From the NCBI RefSeq assembly GCF_001571305.1, contig NZ_BCTN01000001.1, forward strand, positions 620,001 to 684,000: a DNA stretch of 64,000 nucleotides, in the 5' to 3' direction. This document shows, one piece after another, positions 39,033 through 48,602 of this stretch. The notes beneath the pieces were generated by a model. The model made no database searches and was not told the origin of the DNA. It saw nothing but the letters and a program-made list of their open reading frames with translations. Source of the DNA: Erwinia persicina NBRC 102418 (lineage in GTDB: Bacteria > Pseudomonadota > Gammaproteobacteria > Enterobacterales > Enterobacteriaceae). Each line of letters starts with the position of its first letter. Position 1 is the stretch's first letter. A program made the translations under genes and the position numbers.

Positions 39033-40973
39033 TTATGCCTTATTTACAGCTCTGTAAGCAGGAAGATTACTTTGCGCTTTATTAAATTCATCAGTGACCG
39101 TATCTCGGCTAATTAAGTCAGGTTCAGGCACTTTGTCGGGCATTCCACTGAAGAGATAAGGATCCTCACCCTGCACCCAGTCCGCTTTTCGTCGTAAATC
39201 GGCCATAAATGCCTTATCCCAGGTAGCATCGCAATACCCAATAGGTAAATCATATGCAACCACCTGCGACATGAACTCTGCATGCATTGGCAGAGTGCTA
39301 TGATCCGTTGGCTGAGAAACATACGTTCGCAGGCGAAGATCTTTTTCTTCAAAAGTTTCTTTACGGGTTATGGGAACCATTCGGGGTTCCGCTTCCGTAC
39401 CCACGTTTTTAAAGCCAATCACAATATCCTGATTGGGGTATAAATTGATGTAATTGTCATAGGTATTGTCGTTTTTAATTTTTTTATCCGGGTTGACCTC
39501 TCCCCAGCCATCTATTTGCCTGGCGTCATGTTCCATTCCCACTCGTGATACATCAAAATCAGCTAATTTTTCCGCATATATAGGTTCAGGGACTTTTTCA
39601 GCATTAATAAAAACCGTTTGCCATTCAGGAGGGTCCGGATAGGTGAAACTGCTGCTTTGATACTTGTCACCTTTATCATCCCAGAACGGTTTTCCATCCG
39701 GCAATTTTGTGAATGGTGTTTCGGGATTAGGTGCATCGCCACAGGGTGTACTGCGTGCAAGCATGCGCTGAAATAAATTTCCCTGATGTTTTTTCAGTAA
39801 AGGATGGGGTTGCCCCTGAGAATCATTGGGTAATCCTTGCCAGCCGATTGAACGTAGCGGGCGTGACCCCATAACACGGTCATGAGGACAAAAGTAGATA
39901 TATGTGCGCCCATGGTTATCTCGTTCGGCAAGACTGGCGCTATTTTCACCAGTAATAGAAACATCAGGTCGCCAGTTTTTTTTATCTGCTGTCTGACCTA
40001 CGCAAAGCCCCTCATAGCCGAGTGATGACAGGTGATTTTTTCTGGAAGCAACCTTGTCAACGATCGCAGATAATGTGCTCTGCCGCCCTTCAGGAGAAAT
40101 ACATTCTTCAGCAGGAAGCGAGGCGCCATTGAGATCGTTGTGATCCAGTGCATAAGGGGAATTAAGCACAAACAGTGCATCAGGTGCTTGCCCAGCAATC
40201 GCGACCGCAGCCATTGCTACCATCGTTCCCTGACTGTGAGAAATAATGGTAACCGTATCTTTGGGATATTTGTCACGAATACTGTCGACAAGATCCGCAA
40301 GACGTTTTGCCGCATGCGAGTAATATTTTCGCGGTGGGGCATTGGTTAAAAGGCGATCTTTGTCTTCATTAAACCACTGAACTTTGAAACCTGCGACTCT
40401 CTCTTTAAACCCTTTTTCACTCCATAAAGAGTGCAGATTATTTGTACCGTTTTGGAATGGTCCACCGCCCCAAAAAAATGGCCCTTGCTTCAAAATAATG
40501 TCGTGAGGCATCCCATCTCTTTTTAGTTGGTGATAATCAACACCCTGTCTATTCGCCAAAGGAATAATATACTTATCCTCTTCACCTTTAACTGATGAGT
40601 ATCCCCAATAAAATCGAATAACAGGAGAGTCTCTCTCTTCTTTTCGTGTCAGTGGAATGGTCCGTTCGACTAGCGGTTCATACGCTATTTTTTCATCACT
40701 ATCGTAACTCTTTGGTTTAATGGCATAACATGAGTCACTAAGTCCTAAACGTTTATTTAATCCGGAACATAAATTATCTTCAGAATTTTTGAACCATTCT
40801 CCCGTAGAGTTTACACCATGCACTAAAATAATAATCCCGGGCAAGTGTGGTGGTAGATCACACCCGCCTCTAATCTGGCAGTTTTTATGTGAGGGAAAAG
40901 AAGACCATGAAGGATGTCCATTGTCATCAAACTGACACTCAAGCTCCCGAACAGGCTCAATCTTACTAGTCAA
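39033..40973 (-). CDS. T6SS phospholipase effector, Tle3-like
   Basis: This 646-residue alpha/beta hydrolase has the oxyanion-loop VHGVNSTGEW at residues 51-60 and the nucleophile elbow SHSQG (Ser247, with Ser in place of the usual first Gly). The long C-terminal half fits the DUF3274 region of the Tle3 family of antibacterial lipases. No signal peptide. The start is a TTG at 40973, inside the end of the immunity gene, so its expression is probably low and coupled. Position between VgrG/immunity and PAAR fits delivery on the spike. Tle3 assignment rests on pattern; the enzyme class is firmer than the subfamily. Confidence 0.82.
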   Translation of the reverse strand: MTSKIEPVRELECQFDDNGHPSWSSFPSHKNCQIRGGCDLPPHLPGIIILVHGVNSTGEWFKNSEDNLCSGLNKRLGLSDSCYAIKPKSYDSDEKIAYEPLVERTIPLTRKEERDSPVIRFYWGYSSVKGEEDKYIIPLANRQGVDYHQLKRDGMPHDIILKQGPFFWGGGPFQNGTNNLHSLWSEKGFKERVAGFKVQWFNEDKDRLLTNAPPRKYYSHAAKRLADLVDSIRDKYPKDTVTIISHSQGTMVAMAAVAIAGQAPDALFVLNSPYALDHNDLNGASLPAEECISPEGRQSTLSAIVDKVASRKNHLSSLGYEGLCVGQTADKKNWRPDVSITGENSASLAERDNHGRTYIYFCPHDRVMGSRPLRSIGWQGLPNDSQGQPHPLLKKHQGNLFQRMLARSTPCGDAPNPETPFTKLPDGKPFWDDKGDKYQSSSFTYPDPPEWQTVFINAEKVPEPIYAEKLADFDVSRVGMEHDARQIDGWGEVNPDKKIKNDNTYDNYINLYPNQDIVIGFKNVGTEAEPRMVPITRKETFEEKDLRLRTYVSQPTDHSTLPMHAEFMSQVVAYDLPIGYCDATWDKAFMADLRRKADWVQGEDPYLFSGMPDKVPEPDLISRDTVTDEFNKAQSNLPAYRAVNKA

Positions 40974-42012
40974 CTTTAATCACCTCTTTCTTGCCATTAT
41001 TAGAAACATAGGTAGCATATGTTGCTTTATTACTTACATTACATTGATACTGATCATTAACACTAAAATCCAACAATGAAGGAAATGTGATCTTGTTCTT
41101 ATAAAAGCTTTTCTCCACATCAGATATGATATCGCTAAGTTCATCGACCATATTATTAACATCGTCATCCGATAGGGCCGGTTTAAGTGCACGAGCATAT
41201 GAATAAATGTCAAACCGTGAGCTATACAACTCAGCATAAGGAACTTTTTTTCTCAAAAGCTCTTTTTTCACTAAATCACTAATCTTCTTATTCCAAACAT
41301 CATAATCATTAATTAACGCTCCGGAATCATAGCTATAGTGAACAACCCTTGAAATATCATCGTAAGATCGTCTGTAGTTATCATATAAAGGCTCATCCTT
41401 TGACTCATCCCTTAAATAAACCCCATCATTCGCCACTACAACTTTAAGCTGACTAAAACGTGCAGGGGTGCTGTATTCCTTAGCCACAATTTTATATATA
41501 AAGGTTTTCCCATAATCCGCTGAAAAGAAGAAAAACACAGGGCAACCTGTTTCTGAACGACCACTGCCACAATATTGTCTGGTAGAAGCGCCTGGAAATG
41601 CCAGGTAACCATTGTCTGCGCCATTAATAATGGTCCCCTGATAAGCCGAAATATTATTACCCCGCCGATATGAGAAATCATAAAAATCCGTATCCCATCC
41701 CAACTGGGTTTTTATTCCCCGCTGAGAGTCATTGTAATAAACCTGCCCACCCTTATCACAAGCGATGTAGTTCTCCAGTGTCAGGTATCGATTTTTATCT
41801 ATACGATAAATAATTTGAGATGGGGCATCGGTTTCAAATTTTCGTGACTCTTCTACCTTTTGAGTTCCACTCATCCCACCCAGCCCAACACCAAAACTGG
41901 CCCCCATACTGACGCCTGCCAGGAACTGCAAGCCTTTGTAAATGGCGTAAAGCACAATACCTGTAATTACTATAATGGTAATAACTTTTCTGTCTGACTG
42001 ATTCCATTTCAT
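40966..42012 (-). CDS. Probable T6SS immunity protein, Tli3-like
   Basis: This 348-residue protein has one N-terminal membrane segment (about 10-36) and a periplasmic domain of roughly 300 residues, the topology expected for protection against a periplasm-acting lipase. It resembles Tli3 proteins, which accompany Tle3. The gene is clearly more A+T-rich than its neighbours. It lies between vgrG (1-base gap) and the effector and is translated first, so immunity precedes toxin. Not a catalytic protein by appearance. Confidence 0.7.
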   Translation of the reverse strand: MKWNQSDRKVITIIVITGIVLYAIYKGLQFLAGVSMGASFGVGLGGMSGTQKVEESRKFETDAPSQIIYRIDKNRYLTLENYIACDKGGQVYYNDSQRGIKTQLGWDTDFYDFSYRRGNNISAYQGTIINGADNGYLAFPGASTRQYCGSGRSETGCPVFFFFSADYGKTFIYKIVAKEYSTPARFSQLKVVVANDGVYLRDESKDEPLYDNYRRSYDDISRVVHYSYDSGALINDYDVWNKKISDLVKKELLRKKVPYAELYSSRFDIYSYARALKPALSDDDVNNMVDELSDIISDVEKSFYKNKITFPSLLDFSVNDQYQCNVSNKATYATYVSNNGKKEVIKVD

Positions 42013-42013
42013 A

Positions 42014-44509
42014 TTATTGCGCCTTAATCAGAGTAATGAGCATATTGTCAATAACATCAGATGAATTCAGTGACGTTGCTCCCGAAGCATCCGTCACACC
42101 TGAAACAACAGAACCATCTGGCATAGTTATTTTGTACGCTTTACCTGGTACAGGTTCTTTTGTTAGCGCATTTCTGATAACAAACTTTTCATCAAACGTA
42201 GAGGGCTCAAACGACTTCATCACCCCCTGCAGACTCCCTGAACCCGCTTTCTTAATACCCGAGTTCTTAATGAATAATTTGCCTGGTCCGCCAATCTCAA
42301 CGTTTCCACCTGTTATTTTGATATAACCACCACCGCATATCATCGTCAGCTCATCCTGTGCCGTAACAACCAGTTTCTTGCCACTCGAAATATGCGTGTC
42401 ATGCGTGGACCAGGTGGTGATATTCCCGCCCTGTGCCTGAATATCAATATCGTTGTTCGAGCTGAATAGTTTTGCACCCTCACGGCTGTATAGACTGAGT
42501 TGTTTACCAGCAGCCAGAGTGAAATCCTTCTGGGCCCCGATATCCAGTTGCTTACCCGCTGTCAGCATCAGATTCTCACTGGCCGATAGCTGCATATCTT
42601 CACCACTCACCAGCACCATCCCTTTCGGCGCACTGCCCAAGATGACCTCTTCATGCAGCTGTTCGATTTTCTGCTTGAGGAGTTTTTGCTGACGGCTGAC
42701 ATCGGCAGCCAGTGCTTGGGCTTGTTGTGCACTTGCTGCCAGTGATTCCATCTCCACTAATGCCGCTGACAGCCGCGCAAGTGCTGGCTCCATCGCCAGC
42801 ACCTGGCCCTGCGCCTTAGCCTGCCCGTCCGCGCTGATAAATATCCCTTTCTGCGCGCGGATGGCTCCCCAACTGTCGGTTCTGAGCTCAAAGCCCTCGC
42901 CGCGCTGCTGTTTTTCGCCGTCGACCAGATGGCCGAGATTCAGCTGGCTTTTGCCGCCGTACTCGGTGCTGACCTTGATGTGCTCTTTACCGCGCTCGTC
43001 GTCGAGGCGGATTTTGTTGTTGGCGGGCGTGCGCAGCACGTTACGTTTGTAGTTGCGGATGGTGACGTGGTCGCCGTGCGCAGAGTCGTGCAGCACGCCG
43101 GCGATGTACGGCCGGTCCGGGTTGCCGTCCTCAAAGCCTATCGCCACCTCGGTGCCCGCCAGCAGCGGCAGGTGCAGGCCGTAGGTATCCCCGGCGTACG
43201 GGCGGGACTGGCGCACCCACAGGCTCTCGAACCCCGCATCCCACTTATCCCGGTCAAACAGCATGCTGACGCGGTAGCGGCCGTCTTTATCGATGTGGCC
43301 GTAGGTATCGTTCTCGGTGGTACTCGTGACACGGGCAGGCAGGGTGCCAGCCATCACGGGGCGTGACCCAGGTTCAGGACGGAAACTAAAATCAGTGCTG
43401 TCCGGGATGCCGTCAAACCTGACGCCGAAGTCCTCGTCACGACGCGCATGACTGTGCATCGCCGTAACGACCACCCCATGAGCAAAGACCTCCGCCACCT
43501 CAATGCCGCCGGTGACCCTCAGCACCTGGCCGGGGGCCAGCGTCGGGCAGCTGGTGACGGCCCGCGTCTGCGTCTGTCCGTTCAGGTAGCGCTCATGGCG
43601 GATGCGGGCAAAGAACGCCCCCGACTCCGGGGCCGGGTTGCGGTCATAGTGGCTTCCCGGCGTCAGGTAGTTGTCGGCATAGTGATACGCATCGCCGTAA
43701 GTGGTCGCATCTCCGCCGGTGGCATCCACCCGGGTGTTCATGTCGTCCGTGGCCTGGCGGTAGTTGTAATCACGGGTGCTGACCTGCTTCTGCACCACGT
43801 TATGATGGCTCTCCATCCCCCACACCGAGTCCACACCTTCTGAATGTTGTCCTGACGGCGGCACCGACGGCAGGGTCAGGCCTTTTTCATAACCCTGCTG
43901 GCCGTCGTAAAACTCCACCACGTCGATGTTCAGACGCATGTCGGTGGTAAAGCGGAACCAGATGCCGGCCTCACCCAGCAGGCGGGTGATAAAGTGCAGG
44001 TCGTCCTCACCGTACTGCATCACCTGCTCGCGGCGCGGGTACTCTTTTGCAAGCGAAAACAGAAAATCCTGACCGCGCATGCTGTGGCGCTCGCGCAGGA
44101 TTTTCTCGACGATTTGCGGGACCGACATGTCCTGATAAATGGCGTTCTGGTGCGAACGGTCGAGCAGCGCCAGGCGGGGCCGGAGCGTCAGGGCGTAACG
44201 GGTCTCATCCCTGGAGGTGCTGAGGCGTTCAAAACCGCTCACCACGCCCTGAAGGGTGCGCACCACCTGCTGCATTTTGATGCCGAAACCCTGGTCAACC
44301 GGGGCCTGCAGCGTCAGGGAGGCCGCTTTCATCAGCATCATCTCTTTGCTGATGGCATGGTCACCGCTGGTAAATTCAATCCGGTAGCTGAACGGCGTGC
44401 TCAGGGCTTCATCGCCCTCAAAGGCCAGTACGTCGAGGGCTGACTCACACCCTTTTACCGCCAGCAGGTGGTGGCTGTGGCTGAATATGATGGTGGGATT
44501 ACTGCTCAT
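42014..44509 (-). CDS. vgrG: T6SS spike protein VgrG (TssI) with transthyretin-like C-terminal extension
   Basis: This 831-residue protein has the gp27-like N-terminal half, a gp5-like OB region (GTLPARVTSTTENDTYGHIDKDGR), a DUF2345 beta-prism (about 560-760) and a final extension of about 60 residues (residues 772-831) with the transthyretin-like pattern GKAYKITMPDGSVVSGVTD. In the E. coli EAEC system such an extension binds a Tle lipase. The following Tli3/Tle3 pair makes it likely that this VgrG carries that effector. Confidence 0.94.
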   Translation of the reverse strand: MSSNPTIIFSHSHHLLAVKGCESALDVLAFEGDEALSTPFSYRIEFTSGDHAISKEMMLMKAASLTLQAPVDQGFGIKMQQVVRTLQGVVSGFERLSTSRDETRYALTLRPRLALLDRSHQNAIYQDMSVPQIVEKILRERHSMRGQDFLFSLAKEYPRREQVMQYGEDDLHFITRLLGEAGIWFRFTTDMRLNIDVVEFYDGQQGYEKGLTLPSVPPSGQHSEGVDSVWGMESHHNVVQKQVSTRDYNYRQATDDMNTRVDATGGDATTYGDAYHYADNYLTPGSHYDRNPAPESGAFFARIRHERYLNGQTQTRAVTSCPTLAPGQVLRVTGGIEVAEVFAHGVVVTAMHSHARRDEDFGVRFDGIPDSTDFSFRPEPGSRPVMAGTLPARVTSTTENDTYGHIDKDGRYRVSMLFDRDKWDAGFESLWVRQSRPYAGDTYGLHLPLLAGTEVAIGFEDGNPDRPYIAGVLHDSAHGDHVTIRNYKRNVLRTPANNKIRLDDERGKEHIKVSTEYGGKSQLNLGHLVDGEKQQRGEGFELRTDSWGAIRAQKGIFISADGQAKAQGQVLAMEPALARLSAALVEMESLAASAQQAQALAADVSRQQKLLKQKIEQLHEEVILGSAPKGMVLVSGEDMQLSASENLMLTAGKQLDIGAQKDFTLAAGKQLSLYSREGAKLFSSNNDIDIQAQGGNITTWSTHDTHISSGKKLVVTAQDELTMICGGGYIKITGGNVEIGGPGKLFIKNSGIKKAGSGSLQGVMKSFEPSTFDEKFVIRNALTKEPVPGKAYKITMPDGSVVSGVTDASGATSLNSSDVIDNMLITLIKAQ

Positions 44510-44854
44510 ATGTACACTCCTTGTGTAAGATCAAACGTCAGCCCGATACCCTTTTCCTCGCGTCAGCCCGGCGTGAATTTCCGCATGGGCACGGGTCTGG
44601 CAGAGCGAAGCCGCGCCTTCCACCGCACGGGCACAGTAGGGGTCAGACGTCGCAACAGAATGGCTGGATGTCCCATAAATCCTTTTCTTTGTCGGTTCCC
44701 GGACACGCTACCGCCCATCGCTGTTTCCTCTTAAGGGGACCAAAGCGCATACGGTCGGGCTGGCTGTTTGAGGGCTTCCTTACTCAACCCGCGCGGGCAG
44801 GCGTTGAGCAAAGAACGGGCAGAAGAGACTGCCCGTCAGGACGCTGTCCCTGGA
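44510..44854. other. 345-base gap inside the T6SS operon
   Basis: No full gene is present between the OmpA-family gene and vgrG. A hairpin with an 8-base stem (44815-44822 with 44829-44836) follows the OmpA-family gene. A short frame on the minus strand (44563-44718, 51 codons from an ATG with AAGAGG upstream) is unrecognised. In related loci clpV and hcp often occupy this place. Confidence 0.45.
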
Positions 44855-46579
44855 CTACTCTCGAAAGTGTTGTGAAACGTCATCATCCTGCACTGATGCT
44901 GAAGGTTTGCCCGGGAGCTGGCAGGCATCGGCCTGGGGTAGCAGGCTGATTTCGACACGACGGTTCCGCGCCCGGCCTTCCGGGGTATCATTGGTTGCGA
45001 CAGGACGGCTTGCACCGTAACCCTGCACCGCAAAACAGCTTTCCGGCACATCGCCGGTATCCCGCATCCAGTTACGCACCGCTTCGGCACGTTTCAGGGA
45101 CAGCGCCTGGTTCAGTCCCGCATTGCCGGTGTTATCGGTATGACCACTCACCACAATCAGCCAGCCCGGCTTCGCTTTGATACCGACCAGTGAATTCACC
45201 AGCATTTTGGTGGATCCCGCTTTCAGCACGAACTTGCCGGAATCGAACAGCGACATGCTGTCGAGCCGCACAATTGTCGGGGCCGGTTTGGCTTTCGGCT
45301 GCGGTTCAGACGGCAGTTCAGACGGCGCCGGAGGAGGCACATACGAGCGGATCGCCTCCAGCACCGGCATTCGCAGGCGCTCCCCCCGATACAGACCCAG
45401 GCTCATCCGGGCCGGTACGCCATTACGCGCCAGGTCATTAAGCTGTGCCGCATCGTCACGCAGGACGGAAACGGCGTCGGCTTTTGGTGCGAAATCATGC
45501 ATGGGGATACTGTTGTAGCGGGCAATATCAAAACCCACCCGTTGCAGCAGCTGGCGATTGTTCCAGCCACTGCAGAGCAGCGCGGCAATGGCCGCCAGCG
45601 TGAAGATCCCGAGCGCACAACGGCAGGTTCGTCCGCGCGGCGTCAGGCCTTGCCCTTTCGGCAGTAGCGGCAGGATAAAATCCGGGAAGGGGGAAATCAC
45701 CGTGCTGTCAGTTCCTACCGGCTGCCAGCCCGTCACCTGCTGCATCGCGGTGTGCCGGGAAAGCCACGCCGTCCAGGCTGATGTGGCCAGACTTCCGGCA
45801 AGGATCGGTCCCATTCCCCACAGCACGGCAGCAGGGGCGATGATCGGAACATCGGGGTTCTCATCCATAAAGACGGCCTTGACGTGCTGATGGAACCAGC
45901 TCATCAGGCTGTTCATCAGCACCTGCTGCTGCATCGCAGGCGTCCCGCCGGTAGTGACCCATGCAGCAATTGAGCCCGGCGCTGAACACGCCCGCCAGAC
46001 CCTTACCCCTTCCTCCGGAATAGCGGCCTGCCACAGCATGTCATTTGTCATCGCACTGCCGATCTGACCATTCAGAATCAGCGGCACAGAATGACCGGTT
46101 TCTTTACGCAGCTGGCTGATTTGCCAGCGCAGGGCCAGCAGGCGACTGGTAAGGCGATCGCTGTCAGCGTGTTTCTGCGGGCAGACACTGACCATCACCG
46201 ACAGCTGGCGTCCCCAGTCTGGGCGCAGCCACAGTACCTGGCGGGCGACCTGCTCCGGATCCTGATGATCTTCCACGCGGATCCAGCACCCCTGCGTGAC
46301 AGTGAGCACCGGTGACTGCTGCATACATGCCAGCGGCAGATCGCCGCAGACCAGCACCACGGGCTGCCGGTAAGTGGCGTCCGGAAGGTCATCCAGACGC
46401 AGGCTGACATCGTGATCCGCACGACGACGGGCGACAGCCCAGAACGCCATGATAAGCCCCAGCATTGCCAGCAGAAGGAGCACAGAAACCAGTCGGGTGA
46501 CCGGCAGGAAACCCAGGCAGACCACTGCACTCAGCAGGGCAGCCCACAGCGCAAGCCCGCGCTGTTGTGCAGGACTCAT
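44855..46579 (-). CDS. T6SS-associated OmpA-family peptidoglycan-binding membrane protein
   Basis: This 574-residue protein has two N-terminal membrane segments (about 10-46), a third near residue 330, and a C-terminal OmpA/MotB domain with VVSGHTDNTGNAG and LSLKRAEAVRNW. It begins at an ATG overlapping the tssL stop. Such proteins act with the short TssL to fix the T6SS membrane complex to peptidoglycan. The longer open frame upstream lies within tssL. Confidence 0.88.
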   Translation of the reverse strand: MSPAQQRGLALWAALLSAVVCLGFLPVTRLVSVLLLLAMLGLIMAFWAVARRRADHDVSLRLDDLPDATYRQPVVLVCGDLPLACMQQSPVLTVTQGCWIRVEDHQDPEQVARQVLWLRPDWGRQLSVMVSVCPQKHADSDRLTSRLLALRWQISQLRKETGHSVPLILNGQIGSAMTNDMLWQAAIPEEGVRVWRACSAPGSIAAWVTTGGTPAMQQQVLMNSLMSWFHQHVKAVFMDENPDVPIIAPAAVLWGMGPILAGSLATSAWTAWLSRHTAMQQVTGWQPVGTDSTVISPFPDFILPLLPKGQGLTPRGRTCRCALGIFTLAAIAALLCSGWNNRQLLQRVGFDIARYNSIPMHDFAPKADAVSVLRDDAAQLNDLARNGVPARMSLGLYRGERLRMPVLEAIRSYVPPPAPSELPSEPQPKAKPAPTIVRLDSMSLFDSGKFVLKAGSTKMLVNSLVGIKAKPGWLIVVSGHTDNTGNAGLNQALSLKRAEAVRNWMRDTGDVPESCFAVQGYGASRPVATNDTPEGRARNRRVEISLLPQADACQLPGKPSASVQDDDVSQHFRE

Positions 46580-47265
46580 TTCATGGCTCCCGGCAACAGG
46601 GTCAGCAGTGTCTGATCCAGCCAGCGATCCAGCCCCCACCAGAGTGCAGCCACCACCAATACGCTCAGGCCAATACGCACGGGCAATGACGCCAGCCAGA
46701 CGCCCATTCCCCGGCCGGCAGGACTTTCCGCCAGTACCGGATGAGTGTGTGGATAGCTGAACGGCGTAACCTGTTCACTGAGGGCGTTGACGAGTTTCTG
46801 GCGCTCCGGGTCGTTCAGAGAGCGGAAGTTGCCGAGGAACCCCAGCATCATAACCCGCTGGAAGCAGGTCACGACGGCGTGGTCAGGCACCGGTTCGCGC
46901 AGCACATCGCGCATCCGATCGCACAGCGTGTCACCGGCGTCCATGGTGCCGAGGAAGTGTCCCTGCAGGGGAATGTCATACCACTGCACACAGGCGTCAT
47001 CCTCTACGCCCCGACCTTTGACCGCCTCATCAAGCAGCGCACACTGCGCGGTGAGAATATGCTGACAGCTGGCTTCATCGAGTTCGCTCGCTTTCAGCTC
47101 ACGCTGCACGCGCTCCACATCAGCGATGCAGCGCTCCCACAGCATCCGGCCTTCACCGTCCTGAAACTGCGGGCCGTGGCGCAGGCTGATAACCTGAAGC
47201 CAGGTGTCCTGAAGCAGGGAATCAATATCAATGGATGCGGCAGCGCCGCATTTACGCTCACTCAT
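46576..47265 (-). CDS. tssL: T6SS inner-membrane protein TssL (DotU type)
   Basis: This 229-residue protein has the DotU-like cytoplasmic helical domain (SIDIDSLLQDTWLQVISL at the start) and one C-terminal membrane segment near residues 200-220. It is the short form without a fused OmpA domain, which is encoded by the next gene. Four-base overlaps with tssK and the OmpA-family gene indicate one transcript. Confidence 0.92.
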   Translation of the reverse strand: MSERKCGAAASIDIDSLLQDTWLQVISLRHGPQFQDGEGRMLWERCIADVERVQRELKASELDEASCQHILTAQCALLDEAVKGRGVEDDACVQWYDIPLQGHFLGTMDAGDTLCDRMRDVLREPVPDHAVVTCFQRVMMLGFLGNFRSLNDPERQKLVNALSEQVTPFSYPHTHPVLAESPAGRGMGVWLASLPVRIGLSVLVVAALWWGLDRWLDQTLLTLLPGAMK

Positions 47266-48602
47266 GTTCTTAATACCGCAAAGAGTTCAAGTTCAGGCTC
47301 GCCCAGCATTCCCGGAACATAAAACATACAGGTCCCGCCCTGGAGCATTTCAATGGCCAGTGGATGAGAGACATCAAGGCTGAAATACTGGTTTTCCAGA
47401 CGCAGTGGAATGGCAGCCGGCACATGACGCAGCGGCACCAGAGGCACCCCCACCCGCGATGAATTAACGATACTCCTGACATGATCGGGGCTACCCGCCT
47501 TGCACTGGCGCGGGAACTGTTCCTGCAGTTGTGCCACCGGCATTGGTGAACGCACGGAGAGATAGTAATCAGCGCCTTCGCGCAGGCGTGGGTCATGCAG
47601 ACGAGCCTGCCAGAAGTGAAGCCGGGCATCATGCTCAAGCTCAATCGCCACCACCCGCGACGGCAGGCTGGCTTCCAGCAGGTCGCCCAGTAAATCGAAC
47701 AACGGCGGGAAGACGTCATTCAGCTGCTCGTGCTGCCAGACCGGTATCGCGCTCACCTGATGCGCCAGCGAGAAGGTCAGCAGGCTGCCTGCGAGTCTTG
47801 CCAGTTCAGGGTAAAGACGCTCAGGCGGGCTTTGCGGATGGCGCTGAAACTGCCCCAGTACAGGCTCTGCGCTGTTCAGGGCATTGAGCAGCCAGAACAG
47901 GGAGACGTCAGCCACGGCAAAATCGGCCATACGCTCATTGCTTTCACGGCGCATCGCCATCAGACGGCTCAGCCGAGCGCGCAACTGGGTCATCAGTTGC
48001 TCCAGTTGGGTCGTCAGCCAGCGGCTGCCCTGGAGGGTCAGGAGCGGGGGGAGAAACGTCTCATCACATTGCCAGGAACCCTGCGAATCCTGCTGTAGTC
48101 GGGCGACCGGACAGCACAGGTAATCACTGTTGCTCTGATGAGCAAACCGCAGCGTCAGCTCTGGCTGCATCACCGCGATCTGGCGGGTATCGTCGCCGAA
48201 AGTATTGCGGACATCACGCCAGCGCTGGCGATAGCGAACAGGCCGCTCGGCCACCTCATCGGGTTTCAGGCAGTTGCCACCATTCGCCCGCAGCAGTGGA
48301 AGCGCCAGAAGGACCACCACCTCATGCGTAATGCTTTCAAGTGACAGCACCGGTGGCAGAGTATCTGTATTGTCTGTATCAATCAGCGTCCCGTCCTGAA
48401 AACGGATGTGCAGATGACGGGCCTGCAGACGGCCCAGCTTTAGTGTTTCCGGTTCGAAAGCGACATTGATCACGCCCCAGGGCTGTAATAACCCCATCCG
48501 GGCGATACCTTCAGCAGACCAGGCTCCATACGCGACCTGCTGCTGGAAATGCTGGGGAGCGATCATCACGCCCCTGCCCCATAACGGTTGTTCCGTTTTC
48601 AT
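47262..48602 (-). CDS. tssK: T6SS baseplate-to-membrane connector TssK
   Basis: This 446-residue protein begins MKTEQPLWGRGVMIAPQHFQ, matching the TssK (VasE/ImpJ) N-terminus, with the C-terminal LRHVPAAIPLRLENQYFSLD segment. TssK trimers connect TssF/TssG wedges to TssL/TssM. It is the first gene of the operon in this window, so the promoter is in the A+T-rich DNA beyond 48602. Confidence 0.94.
   Translation of the reverse strand: MKTEQPLWGRGVMIAPQHFQQQVAYGAWSAEGIARMGLLQPWGVINVAFEPETLKLGRLQARHLHIRFQDGTLIDTDNTDTLPPVLSLESITHEVVVLLALPLLRANGGNCLKPDEVAERPVRYRQRWRDVRNTFGDDTRQIAVMQPELTLRFAHQSNSDYLCCPVARLQQDSQGSWQCDETFLPPLLTLQGSRWLTTQLEQLMTQLRARLSRLMAMRRESNERMADFAVADVSLFWLLNALNSAEPVLGQFQRHPQSPPERLYPELARLAGSLLTFSLAHQVSAIPVWQHEQLNDVFPPLFDLLGDLLEASLPSRVVAIELEHDARLHFWQARLHDPRLREGADYYLSVRSPMPVAQLQEQFPRQCKAGSPDHVRSIVNSSRVGVPLVPLRHVPAAIPLRLENQYFSLDVSHPLAIEMLQGGTCMFYVPGMLGEPELELFAVLRT

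Noticed and set aside
44563-44718. 51-codon minus-strand frame just upstream of vgrG as a real gene
   Set aside because: It has an AAGAGG before its ATG, but the product is Arg/Pro-rich and unrecognised, so I mention it only in the gap entry.
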